DNA from: Candidatus Kapaibacterium sp.
GTDB lineage: Bacteria; Bacteroidota; Ignavibacteria; Kapaibacteriales; UBA2268
Reading direction: 5' to 3'
Assembly: GCA_026390695.1 (NCBI GenBank)
Contig: JAPLFL010000040.1
Coordinates: 1 to 64,000, forward strand
DNA length: 64,000 bases
Shown: positions 37,870-46,765 of the stretch, one piece after another
How positions within the stretch are numbered: the first letter of the stretch is position 1
How the letters are laid out: the number at the start of each line of letters is the position of its first letter
Made by a program: the position numbers and the translations under genes
The notes under the pieces: model-generated
What the model was told of the DNA's origin: nothing
The model's database searches: none
Seen by the model: only the letters and a program-made list of their open reading frames with translations

Positions 37870-40452
37870 CTACTTCCCAACAATTACTGGTATGCAATCG
37901 CTGATTCCATTATGATTAACAACAATAAAATAATTCCCGTTTGGCACGGACGCACAGTTCCAAACTAATTCTGCATAGGCTTTTGATTGATTTTTTAAAA
38001 TAATATTTTTTTTGCCTTCTAATTTTTCACCATTTACGTCATAAATTCCATCTATTGCTTCCCACAAATCAAAGCTCATATCGTACGATATTTTTGCAGT
38101 TACTGAATTAACCGATGGCAATGGATATGGTGCTGATGAATAAAAATGATTTGTATAATATAAGATTTCCGGCTTTGTTTCCTCTTTAACATCAGACGAT
38201 TTATTTACCATTATCCTGTAATAATTCAATGGTCTGAGGCTGTCAGAAAGCTTTGCCAGTGCAACATTTCCTTTAAAAATTACCGATTCAAACGAAGGTG
38301 TCCCATAATCCCATTTAGCAGGCTGCCATTTTGTTAAATCATTACGATCTGAATTCTCAAGAAAAGTATTTTGACCACAAATATAAAACATATTTCCTAA
38401 ATACATTATTTTAATACTATTATTTTTGGAAGGTTTATACAGAGTATCAATTACATTCCTTTTTCGGTCATACATAAATAAATTCGGCGTGTTCGAGCAG
38501 GTGAAGAACACCGAATCCTTGTTATGTTCGTATATTTGATCAATAAGCAAATCTCGTTCTATCGTACAAATTGCAAAATGAGTTTTTCCACTATCAGTGG
38601 TCTCTCTGATCTGGAAATGGTTTCTGTCTATATTTAAAGAATCTTGAGACGTTGTTAGCATAAAAAAATGAGCAGGATTTTGAGCTATAATATATTGGAT
38701 TTTTATCAAAGAATCTAAAATCCATTTACCTTCAGATTTCAAACTCGTATCTGCAAATCTGATAACTGATATATATTTATTATTGTATTTGGTTGAATTT
38801 GAGATTGAAAAAATATAAGTTCCATCAACATTAATAACATTAGATGCAATAAAATCGGTATAATTCATTCCAAAATTCAGATTTTTAACATTCGTAAATT
38901 TAAATCTTTTCCCTCCATCATTAGAAAAAGCGCAGTTGTATTTGAAATCAGATAAATAGCTTGGAGCTCCCCAAAGGCTTCGACCGCTATTATCCATGTA
39001 AAATACAGAAACTTTTTGGAATTCCTGAAAGTAGGTCAATGTATCTATACTTTTGGAAATAGTATCAATTTTTCCTGTACTATCTTTTCTTGTTTGTATG
39101 TTTAGTAGAGTATCTAAACCTATTTCAGTTGGTTTAAATGTCATACCATAATCTTCGGACCTATAAATATCGTTCAGATAATCATTATCATTAACAAAAA
39201 TATATGTAGAGTCATTTAAAATCAGTTTAGGTGTTCCGTTCAGACATGAAACTAATTCCCATGTTTTGCAATTATCCCGTGATTGTAAAAGTGATTTAAA
39301 ATAGCTTGTTTTTATTATTATTGAATCATAGTAATAAAAGTTATTTGCATAATATAGTTCTGTGATGGGTGTGTTATCTTCTAAGTAATTAACAGCAGGA
39401 GTGTAGTATGTATTTTCAAAATAATTATTGTAAAGATTGAAAGAACTGTTACTCCCGTTAAACTCATATTTTTTTAATCCGAATTTGCCCACAGTACCTC
39501 CACCTTTTGACGAACCATAACTACTTACTCTCATTTTTTTATTTGTATAAGTAAAATGATTGATAAATAAATCATTACTATTCGTGTAAAAATTGGAAGT
39601 TATATAGTCTGGAGATGGCCACTTTTGACTAAAATAAGGGTCGTTATGATTAATAAAATTAGTATCTTTAAAGAAATATTGCCATTTAGTCAAATCAATG
39701 TTAGTTTTATAAATATTGGAATTGATTTGAAATATATTTTCACCTTTTAATCTAAAAAAATCTGTGAATGAAAAGCCAGATTGATTAGTATAAATTTTAT
39801 CTTTGATATTAAATGAGATGGTATCAATATTTGATAAATTTTCGTCAATTACGGCAAAACCATTTCTTTTATTTCTGCTATTACATTTAACAATGAGCTT
39901 ATTATTATCAAAATACATTTTATTAAAAAAACTGAATATTGATAAAGATTCCATAATTGTTCTTGTATAAAGCGTATCTTTAAGGATTGGATCACTAATT
40001 GAATTAATATAATTGAAGTTTTTATCAAATCGTCGAATTTCATTTAATGTACGGATATAAATATATTTATCAGAAGCAACAATATTTGTGAAATAGTCAC
40101 CAACAACAAGTTTATTCTCTTTTATACTCCAATTCAACCCATGATTAAGCGAACGAATTAATAATCCTTCACTAAAAATCCCCCATAAAGTATCATTACT
40201 ATTAATTATTTTCCTGATTGTCCCAAAGTTACTCATTGAATACTGCTTCCACATACTCCCTTTGTCCGATGACAAAAGATATGATCCATTGTCACCATAA
40301 ACGATTATATTTTTACTTGTTGAGACAGTGCCAGTAAAATGAATATTAATTGGCATCAAATTAAAATCGGATCCAATCAAGAAAATACGGAAAACAAAAA
40401 ATATTGTCACAAGTAATTTCAATTTTATTGATTTTATAATATTTATCTTCAT
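37870..40452 (-). CDS. Large exported protein with Asp-box-like repeats
   Basis: I do not recognise a specific family. The start chosen is the ATG at 40452 (MKINIIKSIKLK), because GGAGA lies eight bases upstream; a longer reading begins at 40491. An N-terminal hydrophobic segment (LLVTIFFVFRIFLIG) acts as a signal. The body of about 860 residues contains scattered S-x-D-x-G-x-x-W units such as SSDKGSMWKQ, SLNHGLNWS, SRDNCKTWE and SNDGGKRF, resembling sialidase-type propeller blades. The C-terminal 70 residues look like a degenerate T9SS-type tail (YDVNGEKLEGK ... VPNGNYFIVV) without the usual PNP motif. It is probably surface-delivered; its function is unknown. Confidence 0.7.
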   Translation of the reverse strand: MKINIIKSIKLKLLVTIFFVFRIFLIGSDFNLMPINIHFTGTVSTSKNIIVYGDNGSYLLSSDKGSMWKQYSMSNFGTIRKIINSNDTLWGIFSEGLLIRSLNHGLNWSIKENKLVVGDYFTNIVASDKYIYIRTLNEIRRFDKNFNYINSISDPILKDTLYTRTIMESLSIFSFFNKMYFDNNKLIVKCNSRNKRNGFAVIDENLSNIDTISFNIKDKIYTNQSGFSFTDFFRLKGENIFQINSNIYKTNIDLTKWQYFFKDTNFINHNDPYFSQKWPSPDYITSNFYTNSNDLFINHFTYTNKKMRVSSYGSSKGGGTVGKFGLKKYEFNGSNSSFNLYNNYFENTYYTPAVNYLEDNTPITELYYANNFYYYDSIIIKTSYFKSLLQSRDNCKTWELVSCLNGTPKLILNDSTYIFVNDNDYLNDIYRSEDYGMTFKPTEIGLDTLLNIQTRKDSTGKIDTISKSIDTLTYFQEFQKVSVFYMDNSGRSLWGAPSYLSDFKYNCAFSNDGGKRFKFTNVKNLNFGMNYTDFIASNVINVDGTYIFSISNSTKYNNKYISVIRFADTSLKSEGKWILDSLIKIQYIIAQNPAHFFMLTTSQDSLNIDRNHFQIRETTDSGKTHFAICTIERDLLIDQIYEHNKDSVFFTCSNTPNLFMYDRKRNVIDTLYKPSKNNSIKIMYLGNMFYICGQNTFLENSDRNDLTKWQPAKWDYGTPSFESVIFKGNVALAKLSDSLRPLNYYRIMVNKSSDVKEETKPEILYYTNHFYSSAPYPLPSVNSVTAKISYDMSFDLWEAIDGIYDVNGEKLEGKKNIILKNQSKAYAELVWNCASVPNGNYFIVVNHNGISDCIPVIVGK

Positions 40453-40475
40453 TAAAGTTCTCCATTTTTTAAAAT

Positions 40476-40508
40476 TTACCAAACCTGTCATGGCGGCAGG
40501 TTTGGTAA
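40476..40508. repeat. Hairpin between two leftward genes
   Basis: TTACCAAACCTG (40476-40487) and CAGGTTTGGTAA (40497-40508) are perfect 12-base inverted arms around a nine-base loop. For leftward transcription the downstream stretch is AT-rich but has no clean T-run. It may end transcription from the cysteine-rich gene upstream, or control the leader of the next gene. Confidence 0.55.
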
Positions 40509-40524
40509 TTATCTTTACAATAAA

Positions 40525-41174
40525 TTAGGGGCAATCCGTTCTAACTGAGACACAAGGTGCATCATAAGTTTCGTTATTATCATGAGCAACAAGCATAGCA
40601 GAAATAGCTGTCATCAAAGTTGTGGTACAAGTCCCAGTTCCATCAATTGAATAATTTTCACATGTTATTTTTACATGTGGAGTACATGGAATACTTGGAT
40701 CACAGTCAGGGTGCAATTACACCAGCATTGAAACCAATCTTTAACACAATATTTAAGACAAGAATTTTGATTAATCGTTATTGTATAGTTCATGTCGTTA
40801 TTTCCATCATAATGGAAATCAGCACACATTGGCATTTTTAAAACCAAATGAGTTGAACCTACATTACAGGGTTGCACACCGCAAAGAATAGCGGCATTAT
40901 CACGAAACCAATGATAGAAGAAATCAAAAACTGCATCTTCTTCACCTGCCTTCATATTCTCTATTTGAATAAGCTCAGCAGTTATTCCATTATACATTAT
41001 TTCACAATTATAACACAATGTATAAAATACTGTACCAACATTAGGTACATCTACTTCTATTCTTTTACAGGTTTTGGGTGCAAAACACTTAGCACATGTA
41101 TCCTGTGCAAAAGCCTGAAAGCTACTAAACATGGCCACGACAGCCACGACGATAAGAAGAGATAATTTCTTCAT
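40525..41174 (-). pseudogene. Cysteine-rich exported protein, frameshifted
   Basis: The first frame (41174 down to 40671) encodes a signal peptide (about 1-23, ending AFAQD) and a cysteine-rich domain with motifs CAKC, CYNC, CVKDWFQCWCNC. It then ends in an unconvincing tail that stops soon. In the overlapping frame, from about 40716, translation continues as HPDCDPSIPCTPHVK and then ITCENYSIDGTGTCTTTL, ending DAPCVSVRTDCP at 40525. It keeps the cysteine-rich style, so one base change near 40716-40718 appears to break a single gene of about 210 residues. This could be a decayed gene, a sequencing error or programmed slippage; I see no slippery site. The function is unknown. Confidence 0.7.
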
Positions 41175-41224
41175 TTTTTTTCCTTTGATAAAAGTTACAA
41201 ATATTTTGTTTATATTTGCATGTC

Positions 41225-41255
41225 AACCGCTCCATTTTTGTGAGACGAAGCGGTT
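41225..41255. repeat. Small inverted repeat
   Basis: AACCGCT at 41225-41231 pairs with AGCGGTT at 41249-41255 around a 17-base loop. It lies about 50 bases upstream of the cysteine-rich gene and may be part of its leader RNA or an operator. Confidence 0.35.
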
Positions 41256-41637
41256 AGACGCCGGCTTGACCGGTAAGCTAATCCCTTCCGGTTAAGTTTT
41301 TTTTTATACTTAATCGAATTTTTATAGCTTAAGCCGTAGTTAATAGTTTGCGAGTTACTAAATATGTTTAACCCGCAGTTAAACGTTCATAATCACCCTT
41401 ACATCCTTCACGACACTTTCATTCCTTCAACATAATCTCAAACTTATTAGTTAAAATTTGGATATTCGGAAAAAACAATATCTCTCCCGAAAACCGCACC
41501 CATCCTTATTAATTCAAATACTACACATCAACTATTTAATTACAATACAAAATTACAAAATAAATTTGAATTAAGCAAAAATTGGTTGATATGTTATTAA
41601 GTTAAAAGTGTGGAATATCATTTCGTTTCATAATTGC

Positions 41638-41687
41638 TTATGCAAGCAACTACCGCTGCTGTTCTGCCTTCTAATGCTATTTGCATA
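41638..41687. repeat. 50-base direct repeat, copy 1
   Basis: The unit starts TTATGCAAGCAA, ends ATTTGCATA, and has an internal CCGCTGCTGTTCTGCCTTCT. The ends are inverted (TATGCAA / TTGCATA). Copy 2 starts 87 bases later with three differences in 50 bases. Confidence 0.8.
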
Positions 41688-41724
41688 AATACATAATTAA
41701 ACTTGCATAACTTTGCATAGTCTA

Positions 41725-41774
41725 TTATGCAAGCAAGTTCCGCTGCTGTTCTGCCTTCTAATGCCATTTGCATA
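41725..41774. repeat. 50-base direct repeat, copy 2
   Basis: Second copy of the element with TATGCAA / TTGCATA ends. Between the copies the fragments TTGCATAA and TTGCATAG recur, and copy 2 is followed by TTTTGCATAC, so there are extra half-ends. Confidence 0.8.
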
Positions 41775-42061
41775 CTTTTGCATACTTTTTCTATCATAAC
41801 AATTTCCCATCATCCGGGGCTTTAAACTCTACAAACCTTTTGAACTTTAAAAATTGTTAATTGAACAGAAACGCAAAAATATTAGTTTAGAATTTCATAT
41901 CAAGAAAACCGCTTGAAAACAACTCATAAAATATTTTGAAAAATATGATGAGAAAAGTTTGGAATTTTCCCTAAAGCCTGAATTTAGCAATGACACTTTT
42001 AGAAAAATCACTCCTACCCATGCTTTAAAATATTCAATAAATTCAATCGTTTTAATTACTG

Positions 42062-42069
42062 TATTTTTG
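42062..42069 (+). promoter_or_regulatory. TAnnTTTG promoter-like element before the mini-lipoprotein
   Basis: TATTTTTG lies 78 bases before the ATG at 42148. I found no TTTG at the expected spacing upstream. Confidence 0.35.
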
Positions 42070-42147
42070 TTTAGAAAAATGAGTTCTTATTCAACTGTTA
42101 ACACAATATATTTAAATTGAATTTTGTAAACTAAATTATGGATTAAA

Positions 42148-42537
42148 ATGAAAAGTGTTTTTATGAGGATTAGTCCCTTATTGATTTTTTCTTTGCTGAT
42201 TTTTTGTTCTTGTAAGGAAAATAATTCGCCTGCCGTCAGCTATATAATGATTAATGATCTTGATGAACCCACCTCTGGTTTCCAATTTTTTACTTATCCC
42301 AATCCTGTAAGCAATAGAATGAATATTAATTTGGTTATCGGATATGAGATGCCTGTTACGATATTAATTTCTGATATGTATGGTCGGGAACTTATGAAAT
42401 TAACTGAAAACAACATTTTGGCTATTGGTAATCATACCTTTGAAGCAAATGTTGATAATTTAGCTCCCGGAGTATATTTCGTTTTATTAAATATTGCGAA
42501 CAAAACATTTTATCAAAAATTTATTATTTTCAGATAA
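42148..42537 (+). CDS. Small lipoprotein consisting mainly of a T9SS sorting domain
   Basis: The 129-residue product starts with a lipoprotein signal (SLLIFCSC lipobox; Cys about 22 after KSVFMRISPLLIFSLLIFC). A spacer of about 20 residues follows, and the remaining 80 residues are almost entirely a T9SS type A sorting domain: YPNPVSNRMNINL, MPVTILISDMYGREL and APGVYFVLLNI. Such a tail is normally on the end of a large cargo protein. Here there is almost no cargo, and the lipid anchor would compete with T9SS surface attachment. The function is unknown; possibly a decoy, a chaperone-like partner or the remnant of a longer gene. Confidence 0.8.
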   Translation: MKSVFMRISPLLIFSLLIFCSCKENNSPAVSYIMINDLDEPTSGFQFFTYPNPVSNRMNINLVIGYEMPVTILISDMYGRELMKLTENNILAIGNHTFEANVDNLAPGVYFVLLNIANKTFYQKFIIFR

Positions 42538-42552
42538 TAGGATATAATTATT

Positions 42553-43515
42553 TCAACTACTTTTTTTCTTTAAAAACACTCTTAATAAATTTTCGATCTC
42601 CTTCGAAGAGCCGAAATCAGATCCGAGCAATGTCGCTTCTGAAGTATGAATTTGCTCACCAATATCGTTTTCATCTTCGGAACGGGCAAACATCAGGGTT
42701 ACGGCATAGATTATCAAAAGCGTAAATTCAAGCCCAAGAGCAAGCAAAACTGCTGTCGGATGAGTCGGTGGAATAAACTTTAGTCCGCGCAAGCCAACAA
42801 TAATTATTAACACGGCTGCTCCTACATAGACCAAACCTAAAACAATATTACTGTATTTACTTGTAAAGTAATATCGCATATAAATATTAATGCCATCACC
42901 GATATTAATCATTTTTTTAAAAAACGAAGAGTGGCTCCAAATAATAGCTTTGTAAAGTACACGCAGGTCTTCGGCAGATATACTGTAATCATGCGCCATC
43001 TCGCGAATATATCTAAGATCAAGATTCATCACTTCATTATATATCTGACCACGGTTAATATCGGAATATTCACCGAATTTATTATAAGTAATCATTTCAA
43101 TTGCTTTAATGATCTCCCTTTCGATTTTATGGCGCATCACTCCAATTTTTTGCGGAAGAAGTGTTGTGATAAGAATAGCGCAACCGAAATCAATTATTAA
43201 GGAAGGTATTAACAGAGATAATCCGGGATTTAGCCAAATTCGTGTTTCGCTTGCACTTTTTCTGTAAATATCGACTGCCCAGAAAAAATAAGGATTTGTA
43301 AGGAATAATTGTCCTTTTTTATCATCTTTTATCAAAGGCAACCACTCACCATTATTGAAAACCTCTGCATTAAGATAGTCAGTTAAAAGATTCTTGAAAA
43401 AAGGAAGAATTAGTGGGATAAAACAAACAATAAGAGCCACAATAATCGCAATGAAAATAATTATTTGTTTGGTATTGTGCCCTTCTAATTCAAAAGAAGA
43501 TTTGGAGGCTTTCAT
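42553..43515 (-). CDS. Four-helix membrane protein of unknown function
   Basis: I do not recognise a family. The 320-residue protein has four clear transmembrane segments: IIIFIAIIVALIVCFIPLI (about 18-36), SLLIPSLIIDFGCAILITT (about 101-119), LGLVYVGAAVLIIIVGLRG (about 226-244) and LALGLEFTLLIIYAVTLMF (about 258-276). A central cytoplasmic-type region of about 100 residues between the second and third helices is rich in charged residues (NKFGEYSDINRGQIYNE). The C-terminal tail is soluble. It is divergent from kdsD with a promoter element on each strand in the short gap. Confidence 0.7.
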   Translation of the reverse strand: MKASKSSFELEGHNTKQIIIFIAIIVALIVCFIPLILPFFKNLLTDYLNAEVFNNGEWLPLIKDDKKGQLFLTNPYFFWAVDIYRKSASETRIWLNPGLSLLIPSLIIDFGCAILITTLLPQKIGVMRHKIEREIIKAIEMITYNKFGEYSDINRGQIYNEVMNLDLRYIREMAHDYSISAEDLRVLYKAIIWSHSSFFKKMINIGDGINIYMRYYFTSKYSNIVLGLVYVGAAVLIIIVGLRGLKFIPPTHPTAVLLALGLEFTLLIIYAVTLMFARSEDENDIGEQIHTSEATLLGSDFGSSKEIENLLRVFLKKKSS

Positions 43516-43546
43516 ATTTTTATACTCTTTATATCAAGCAAATTAA

Positions 43547-43554
43547 CAAAACTA
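43547..43554 (-). promoter_or_regulatory. TAnnTTTG promoter-like element for the membrane protein
   Basis: On the minus strand it reads TAGTTTTG, 31 bases before the start at 43515. No upstream TTTG has the usual spacing. Confidence 0.35.
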
Positions 43555-43619
43555 TAATTTAACAAAAAAAAATGATTTAAAAAAAGAGAAAATGAATTGC
43601 ATGTATAATATTAATATCT

Positions 43620-43627
43620 TATTTTTG
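43620..43627 (+). promoter_or_regulatory. TAnnTTTG promoter-like element for kdsD
   Basis: TATTTTTG lies 19 bases before the TTG start, with an ATTG (one mismatch to TTTG) 20 bases upstream. This predicts a very short leader RNA. Confidence 0.45.
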
Positions 43628-43646
43628 TTATTTAACATATTGGAAT

Positions 43647-44618
43647 TTGGGATTGATAAATTATATTGAAGAAGCCCGCCAAGTTATAAAACTCGAAATA
43701 GATAGTTTGATTGCGATGATGGAACGTTTGGACGAATCATTTATCCGTGCTTGTACCATTTTGTCAGAGTCCAACAAAGTGATAACAGCCGGAGTTGGGA
43801 AATCGGGAATGATCGGTAGAAAAATAGCAGCAACTCTATCAAGTATCGGCTTACCTTCTGTATTCCTGCATCCGGTAGAGGCTTTGCACGGAGATATAGG
43901 AATTATTCAGAAGGGAGATTCTGTGATATTACTCTCTAAAAGCGGCAATACCGAAGAAATTATTACTTTGATCCCATATATTAAATCTCGCAAAGCCAGT
44001 ATCATTGCAATAACCGGTAATCCTGATTCTTATTTAAGTAGAGCTGCAGATGTTTCTTTGGATGCATCAGTTGAAGCTGAGGCTTGTCCGTTTAACCTTG
44101 CTCCAACAACCAGTACGACAGCAGCTTTGGTAATGGGAGACGCACTTGCAGTAGCCTGTATGAAAATTCGAGAAGTTTCGCTTGAAGATTTTTCTCTTAC
44201 ACATCCGCAAGGGCAAATCGGAAGAAATATTAGTTTGCAAGTACGTGATGTAATGCATAAAAATGAACATTTAGCATGGATTAATCCGGAAGCTGCTTTT
44301 AAGGATGCTTTAATTGAAATATCGAATAAAAAATTAGGTTGTGTTTGTATTTTGGATTCAAATAAAAAACTTATCGGGATAATAACTGATGGTGACGTTA
44401 GAAGGATTTTACAGATTCGGGATAATATCGGAAACATAAGTGCTGCTGAAGTTATGACTACTAATCCGGTCTCAATTAATGAAGATGCTTTCTTGAACGA
44501 TGCATTATTAGTCATGGAAAATCGGGATAGTCAAATATCTGCACTTCCGGTGATTAATTCAGCAGGAGAATGTGTAGGACTTATCAGGACGCATGATATT
44601 TTGAGAAGTGGATTTTAG
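43647..44618 (+). CDS. kdsD: Arabinose-5-phosphate isomerase (KdsD/KpsF family)
   Basis: KdsD interconverts ribulose-5-phosphate and arabinose-5-phosphate, the first step of Kdo synthesis for LPS. The SIS domain has GVGKSGMIGRKIA (about 52-64), EALHGDIGII, LLSKSGNTEE and the family motif PTTSTTAALVMGDALA. Two CBS domains follow (VRDVMHKNEHLAWI and AEVMTTNPVSI regions). The 323-residue length is normal. Translation seems to start at TTG (43647), or at another TTG six bases later; no strong ribosome-binding site chooses between them. With LptB it supports a Kdo-containing LPS. Confidence 0.93.
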   Translation: MGLINYIEEARQVIKLEIDSLIAMMERLDESFIRACTILSESNKVITAGVGKSGMIGRKIAATLSSIGLPSVFLHPVEALHGDIGIIQKGDSVILLSKSGNTEEIITLIPYIKSRKASIIAITGNPDSYLSRAADVSLDASVEAEACPFNLAPTTSTTAALVMGDALAVACMKIREVSLEDFSLTHPQGQIGRNISLQVRDVMHKNEHLAWINPEAAFKDALIEISNKKLGCVCILDSNKKLIGIITDGDVRRILQIRDNIGNISAAEVMTTNPVSINEDAFLNDALLVMENRDSQISALPVINSAGECVGLIRTHDILRSGF

Positions 44619-44646
44619 ATAATTTTTAAAGTTTAATAGTAAATAA

Positions 44647-44654
44647 TAAATTTG
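44647..44654 (+). promoter_or_regulatory. TAnnTTTG promoter-like element upstream of 44704
   Basis: TAAATTTG lies 49 bases before the ATG. I see no TTTG at the usual spacing upstream. Confidence 0.35.
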
Positions 44655-44703
44655 AAGAACTAAACTGCATGAATTAAATAATAATAACAAAGGAATTTAT
44701 AAA

Positions 44704-45075
44704 ATGTTAATTTTATCTTCGACTTTGATCTCACTTGCTTTGGTGTTTTACTCAATTGGGATATGGGCTGAACGATTAGCTCACTATTTAAAGCCATGGC
44801 ATGTTATATCTTTTTGGTTAGGTTTGTTTTTCGATGTTTCCGGCACTATGGCTATGAGTCATATATCGAAACGAGAATTTAATTTCTTTGACCTTCATAC
44901 CCTAACAGGTCAGTTAGCACTTTGGTTAATGCTCTCACATGCTGTCTGGGCAACTTGGGTGATTCACAAGGGCTCTGAATCACTTCATAAGAAATTTCAT
45001 CGTTATAGTATAGTCGTTTGGTGTTTCTGGTTGATTCCGTATTTTGGCGGTATGTTCTTGGGAATGAAGCACTAA
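44704..45075 (+). CDS. Small membrane protein, HsmA/TIGR03987-like
   Basis: The 123-residue integral membrane protein has four predicted transmembrane helices: LISLALVFYSIGIWAE, VISFWLGLFFDVSGTMAM, LTGQLALWLMLSHAVWATW and VVWCFWLIPYFGGMFLGM. Conserved-looking histidines and charged residues lie near helix ends (HISKREFNFFDLHTLTG). The overall pattern resembles the TIGR03987/HsmA family, whose role is not well defined; the assignment is from memory of the pattern. AAAGGA precedes the ATG. A 57-base gap separates it from the glycosyltransferase-like gene. Confidence 0.6.
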   Translation: MLILSSTLISLALVFYSIGIWAERLAHYLKPWHVISFWLGLFFDVSGTMAMSHISKREFNFFDLHTLTGQLALWLMLSHAVWATWVIHKGSESLHKKFHRYSIVVWCFWLIPYFGGMFLGMKH

Positions 45076-45132
45076 ACAATTACGAATTAGGAATATTCAG
45101 TAAATGAAGTTTTTGTCAAATTTTTATCTATT

Positions 45133-46686
45133 ATGATAAATCGGAAGAAATTATTTAAAATACTCTTGGTCATGGCTCTACTTGCTCCAACCTTGACTTT
45201 TCCACTTTCTGACGATTTATCTACATTTATTGCTGGTGCTAAAACTATAATTTCAGGTGGTAAATTATACGTTGACTTCATTGATATTAAATCACCAATG
45301 GTTTTTTATATTTTCTCTTTAATAATAAAAATATTTGGATATTCCGAATTTGGTCCGAGGTTATTTGATTTTTTATATCAATTACTTACAGCATTATTTA
45401 TATATAAAATAACGATAAAATATACAGAAAGTGAAAACATTTCATTTTTTTCTGCTGTTTTCTATTCATTGACCTATACCGTTTTTGATTTATTTAATAC
45501 ACTTCAAATTGAAACTTTGATAGCTCTACCTCTTATACTTTCGATAGATTTTCACCTTAGAAAAGATAAAAAATTAAGTTCTGCTATTTTTTTGGGAATA
45601 TGTCTTGGCTTTATTGTTAGTTTGAAAATTTCATTAGTATTCTTTGCAATTGGATTCATTTTTGATGATATTATTTCAAAAAGATTAACTTTTCTATCTT
45701 TATTAAAAAAATATTTAATTACATTTTCTATCCTAACAGTCATTTTTATAATATCTTTATTTCCGTTAATTGATTTTCAAATTTACCTGGGGTATAAAAA
45801 TGTTCTAACCTATTTAACTTATTATACTAACCTAAATATCAATGCAATAAATAATTTTTATTATTGGTTTTTATTAATAGGTTCCCATTTTAATAGAATG
45901 TACTCAAAAGCATTCATTCTCATAACCTTAATTTCTTTGTATGGCATTTATAAACAAAAGAACAATCCGTTAAGATCCTTTTATTTGACAGTTTGTTATT
46001 TAACAATTTTTGGATTTTTGTCTATTGTTTTGGAACATAAATTTTTTGATTATCATTTTGCTCGAATATATATTCCATTGATGATTATATGTAGCTCGGG
46101 ATTTGAAATAATCAGATTAAAATTATTTTCGATGTTTATAAATAAGTCACAACTATATAAATCAATTGTAATTCTAAGTTGCTTTATCTTATTGGCTATT
46201 AGTCCATTTCCTAAATTTTTAAATTCATGTTCTCGTACTTGGGATTATTTTACAAACACATATAAATATGACAGTAATTTCGGTAATCTTAAAACTGGCG
46301 AATCAATCAGAGTTCAGCAAAAAATAGTATCGGATTTTCTGAAAAATAATATTAAAAATTCTGATAAAATTGAAATCATAAAAAATGGACCAAATTTAAT
46401 TAGATTTTTTGTTAATAAAGGAAATTTTAACAAATTCGCACATTCTGCCTTCTATTTATGTAATTTTAAAATCCCCAATTGGCAAACTGTTTTTCTTGAA
46501 GAATATAAAAGCGCAAATTGGGTAGTAATACAGAACAATGATCCAAATAGTTTCATCTTTCAGTATGAATCAAGTTATAAATTAATTTCATCTAATAAGG
46601 TTTATAAGAATATCCTTGATTCTAATTTCAAACAGGTTATGAATACTGATAATTACTTTGTTTTTAAAAGTAATAAAAATAATTAA
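45133..46686 (+). CDS. GT-C type membrane glycosyltransferase-like protein
   Basis: The 517-residue protein has about ten transmembrane segments, with an N-terminal loop SDDLSTFIAGAKTIISGGKL followed by YVDFIDIKSP. This is the typical first extracytoplasmic loop of PMT/ArnT-type (GT39/GT83) transferases, where acidic residues (Asp in SDD and in DFIDIK) are catalytic. Such enzymes move sugars from polyprenyl-phosphate donors to proteins or lipids. The soluble C-terminal part (about 380-517) has no recognised domain. The gene is strongly AT-rich relative to its right-hand neighbour. The acceptor is unknown. Confidence 0.7.
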   Translation: MINRKKLFKILLVMALLAPTLTFPLSDDLSTFIAGAKTIISGGKLYVDFIDIKSPMVFYIFSLIIKIFGYSEFGPRLFDFLYQLLTALFIYKITIKYTESENISFFSAVFYSLTYTVFDLFNTLQIETLIALPLILSIDFHLRKDKKLSSAIFLGICLGFIVSLKISLVFFAIGFIFDDIISKRLTFLSLLKKYLITFSILTVIFIISLFPLIDFQIYLGYKNVLTYLTYYTNLNINAINNFYYWFLLIGSHFNRMYSKAFILITLISLYGIYKQKNNPLRSFYLTVCYLTIFGFLSIVLEHKFFDYHFARIYIPLMIICSSGFEIIRLKLFSMFINKSQLYKSIVILSCFILLAISPFPKFLNSCSRTWDYFTNTYKYDSNFGNLKTGESIRVQQKIVSDFLKNNIKNSDKIEIIKNGPNLIRFFVNKGNFNKFAHSAFYLCNFKIPNWQTVFLEEYKSANWVVIQNNDPNSFIFQYESSYKLISSNKVYKNILDSNFKQVMNTDNYFVFKSNKNN

Positions 46687-46765
46687 AATTTCTCTGCGTT
46701 ACTACTTTAATTTACAATTTACAATATATAATTTTTAAATTTAATAACCTTTATTTAATTTATAC

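Larger units (their letters stand above)
41175..42147. other. Large AT-rich intergenic region with repeats
   Basis: No gene is visible in 973 bases. From the left it contains a small hairpin (41225-41255), GC-richer repeats of CCGG-type motifs to about 41300, and two copies of a 50-base element (41638, 41725). The rest is AT-rich. The promoter of the downstream lipoprotein is at its right end. Confidence 0.6.

Noticed and set aside
41220-41300. Possible tRNA or riboswitch in the CCGG-rich leader
   Set aside because: I could not fold a cloverleaf, there is no CCA or anticodon arm, and no known aptamer consensus is visible.
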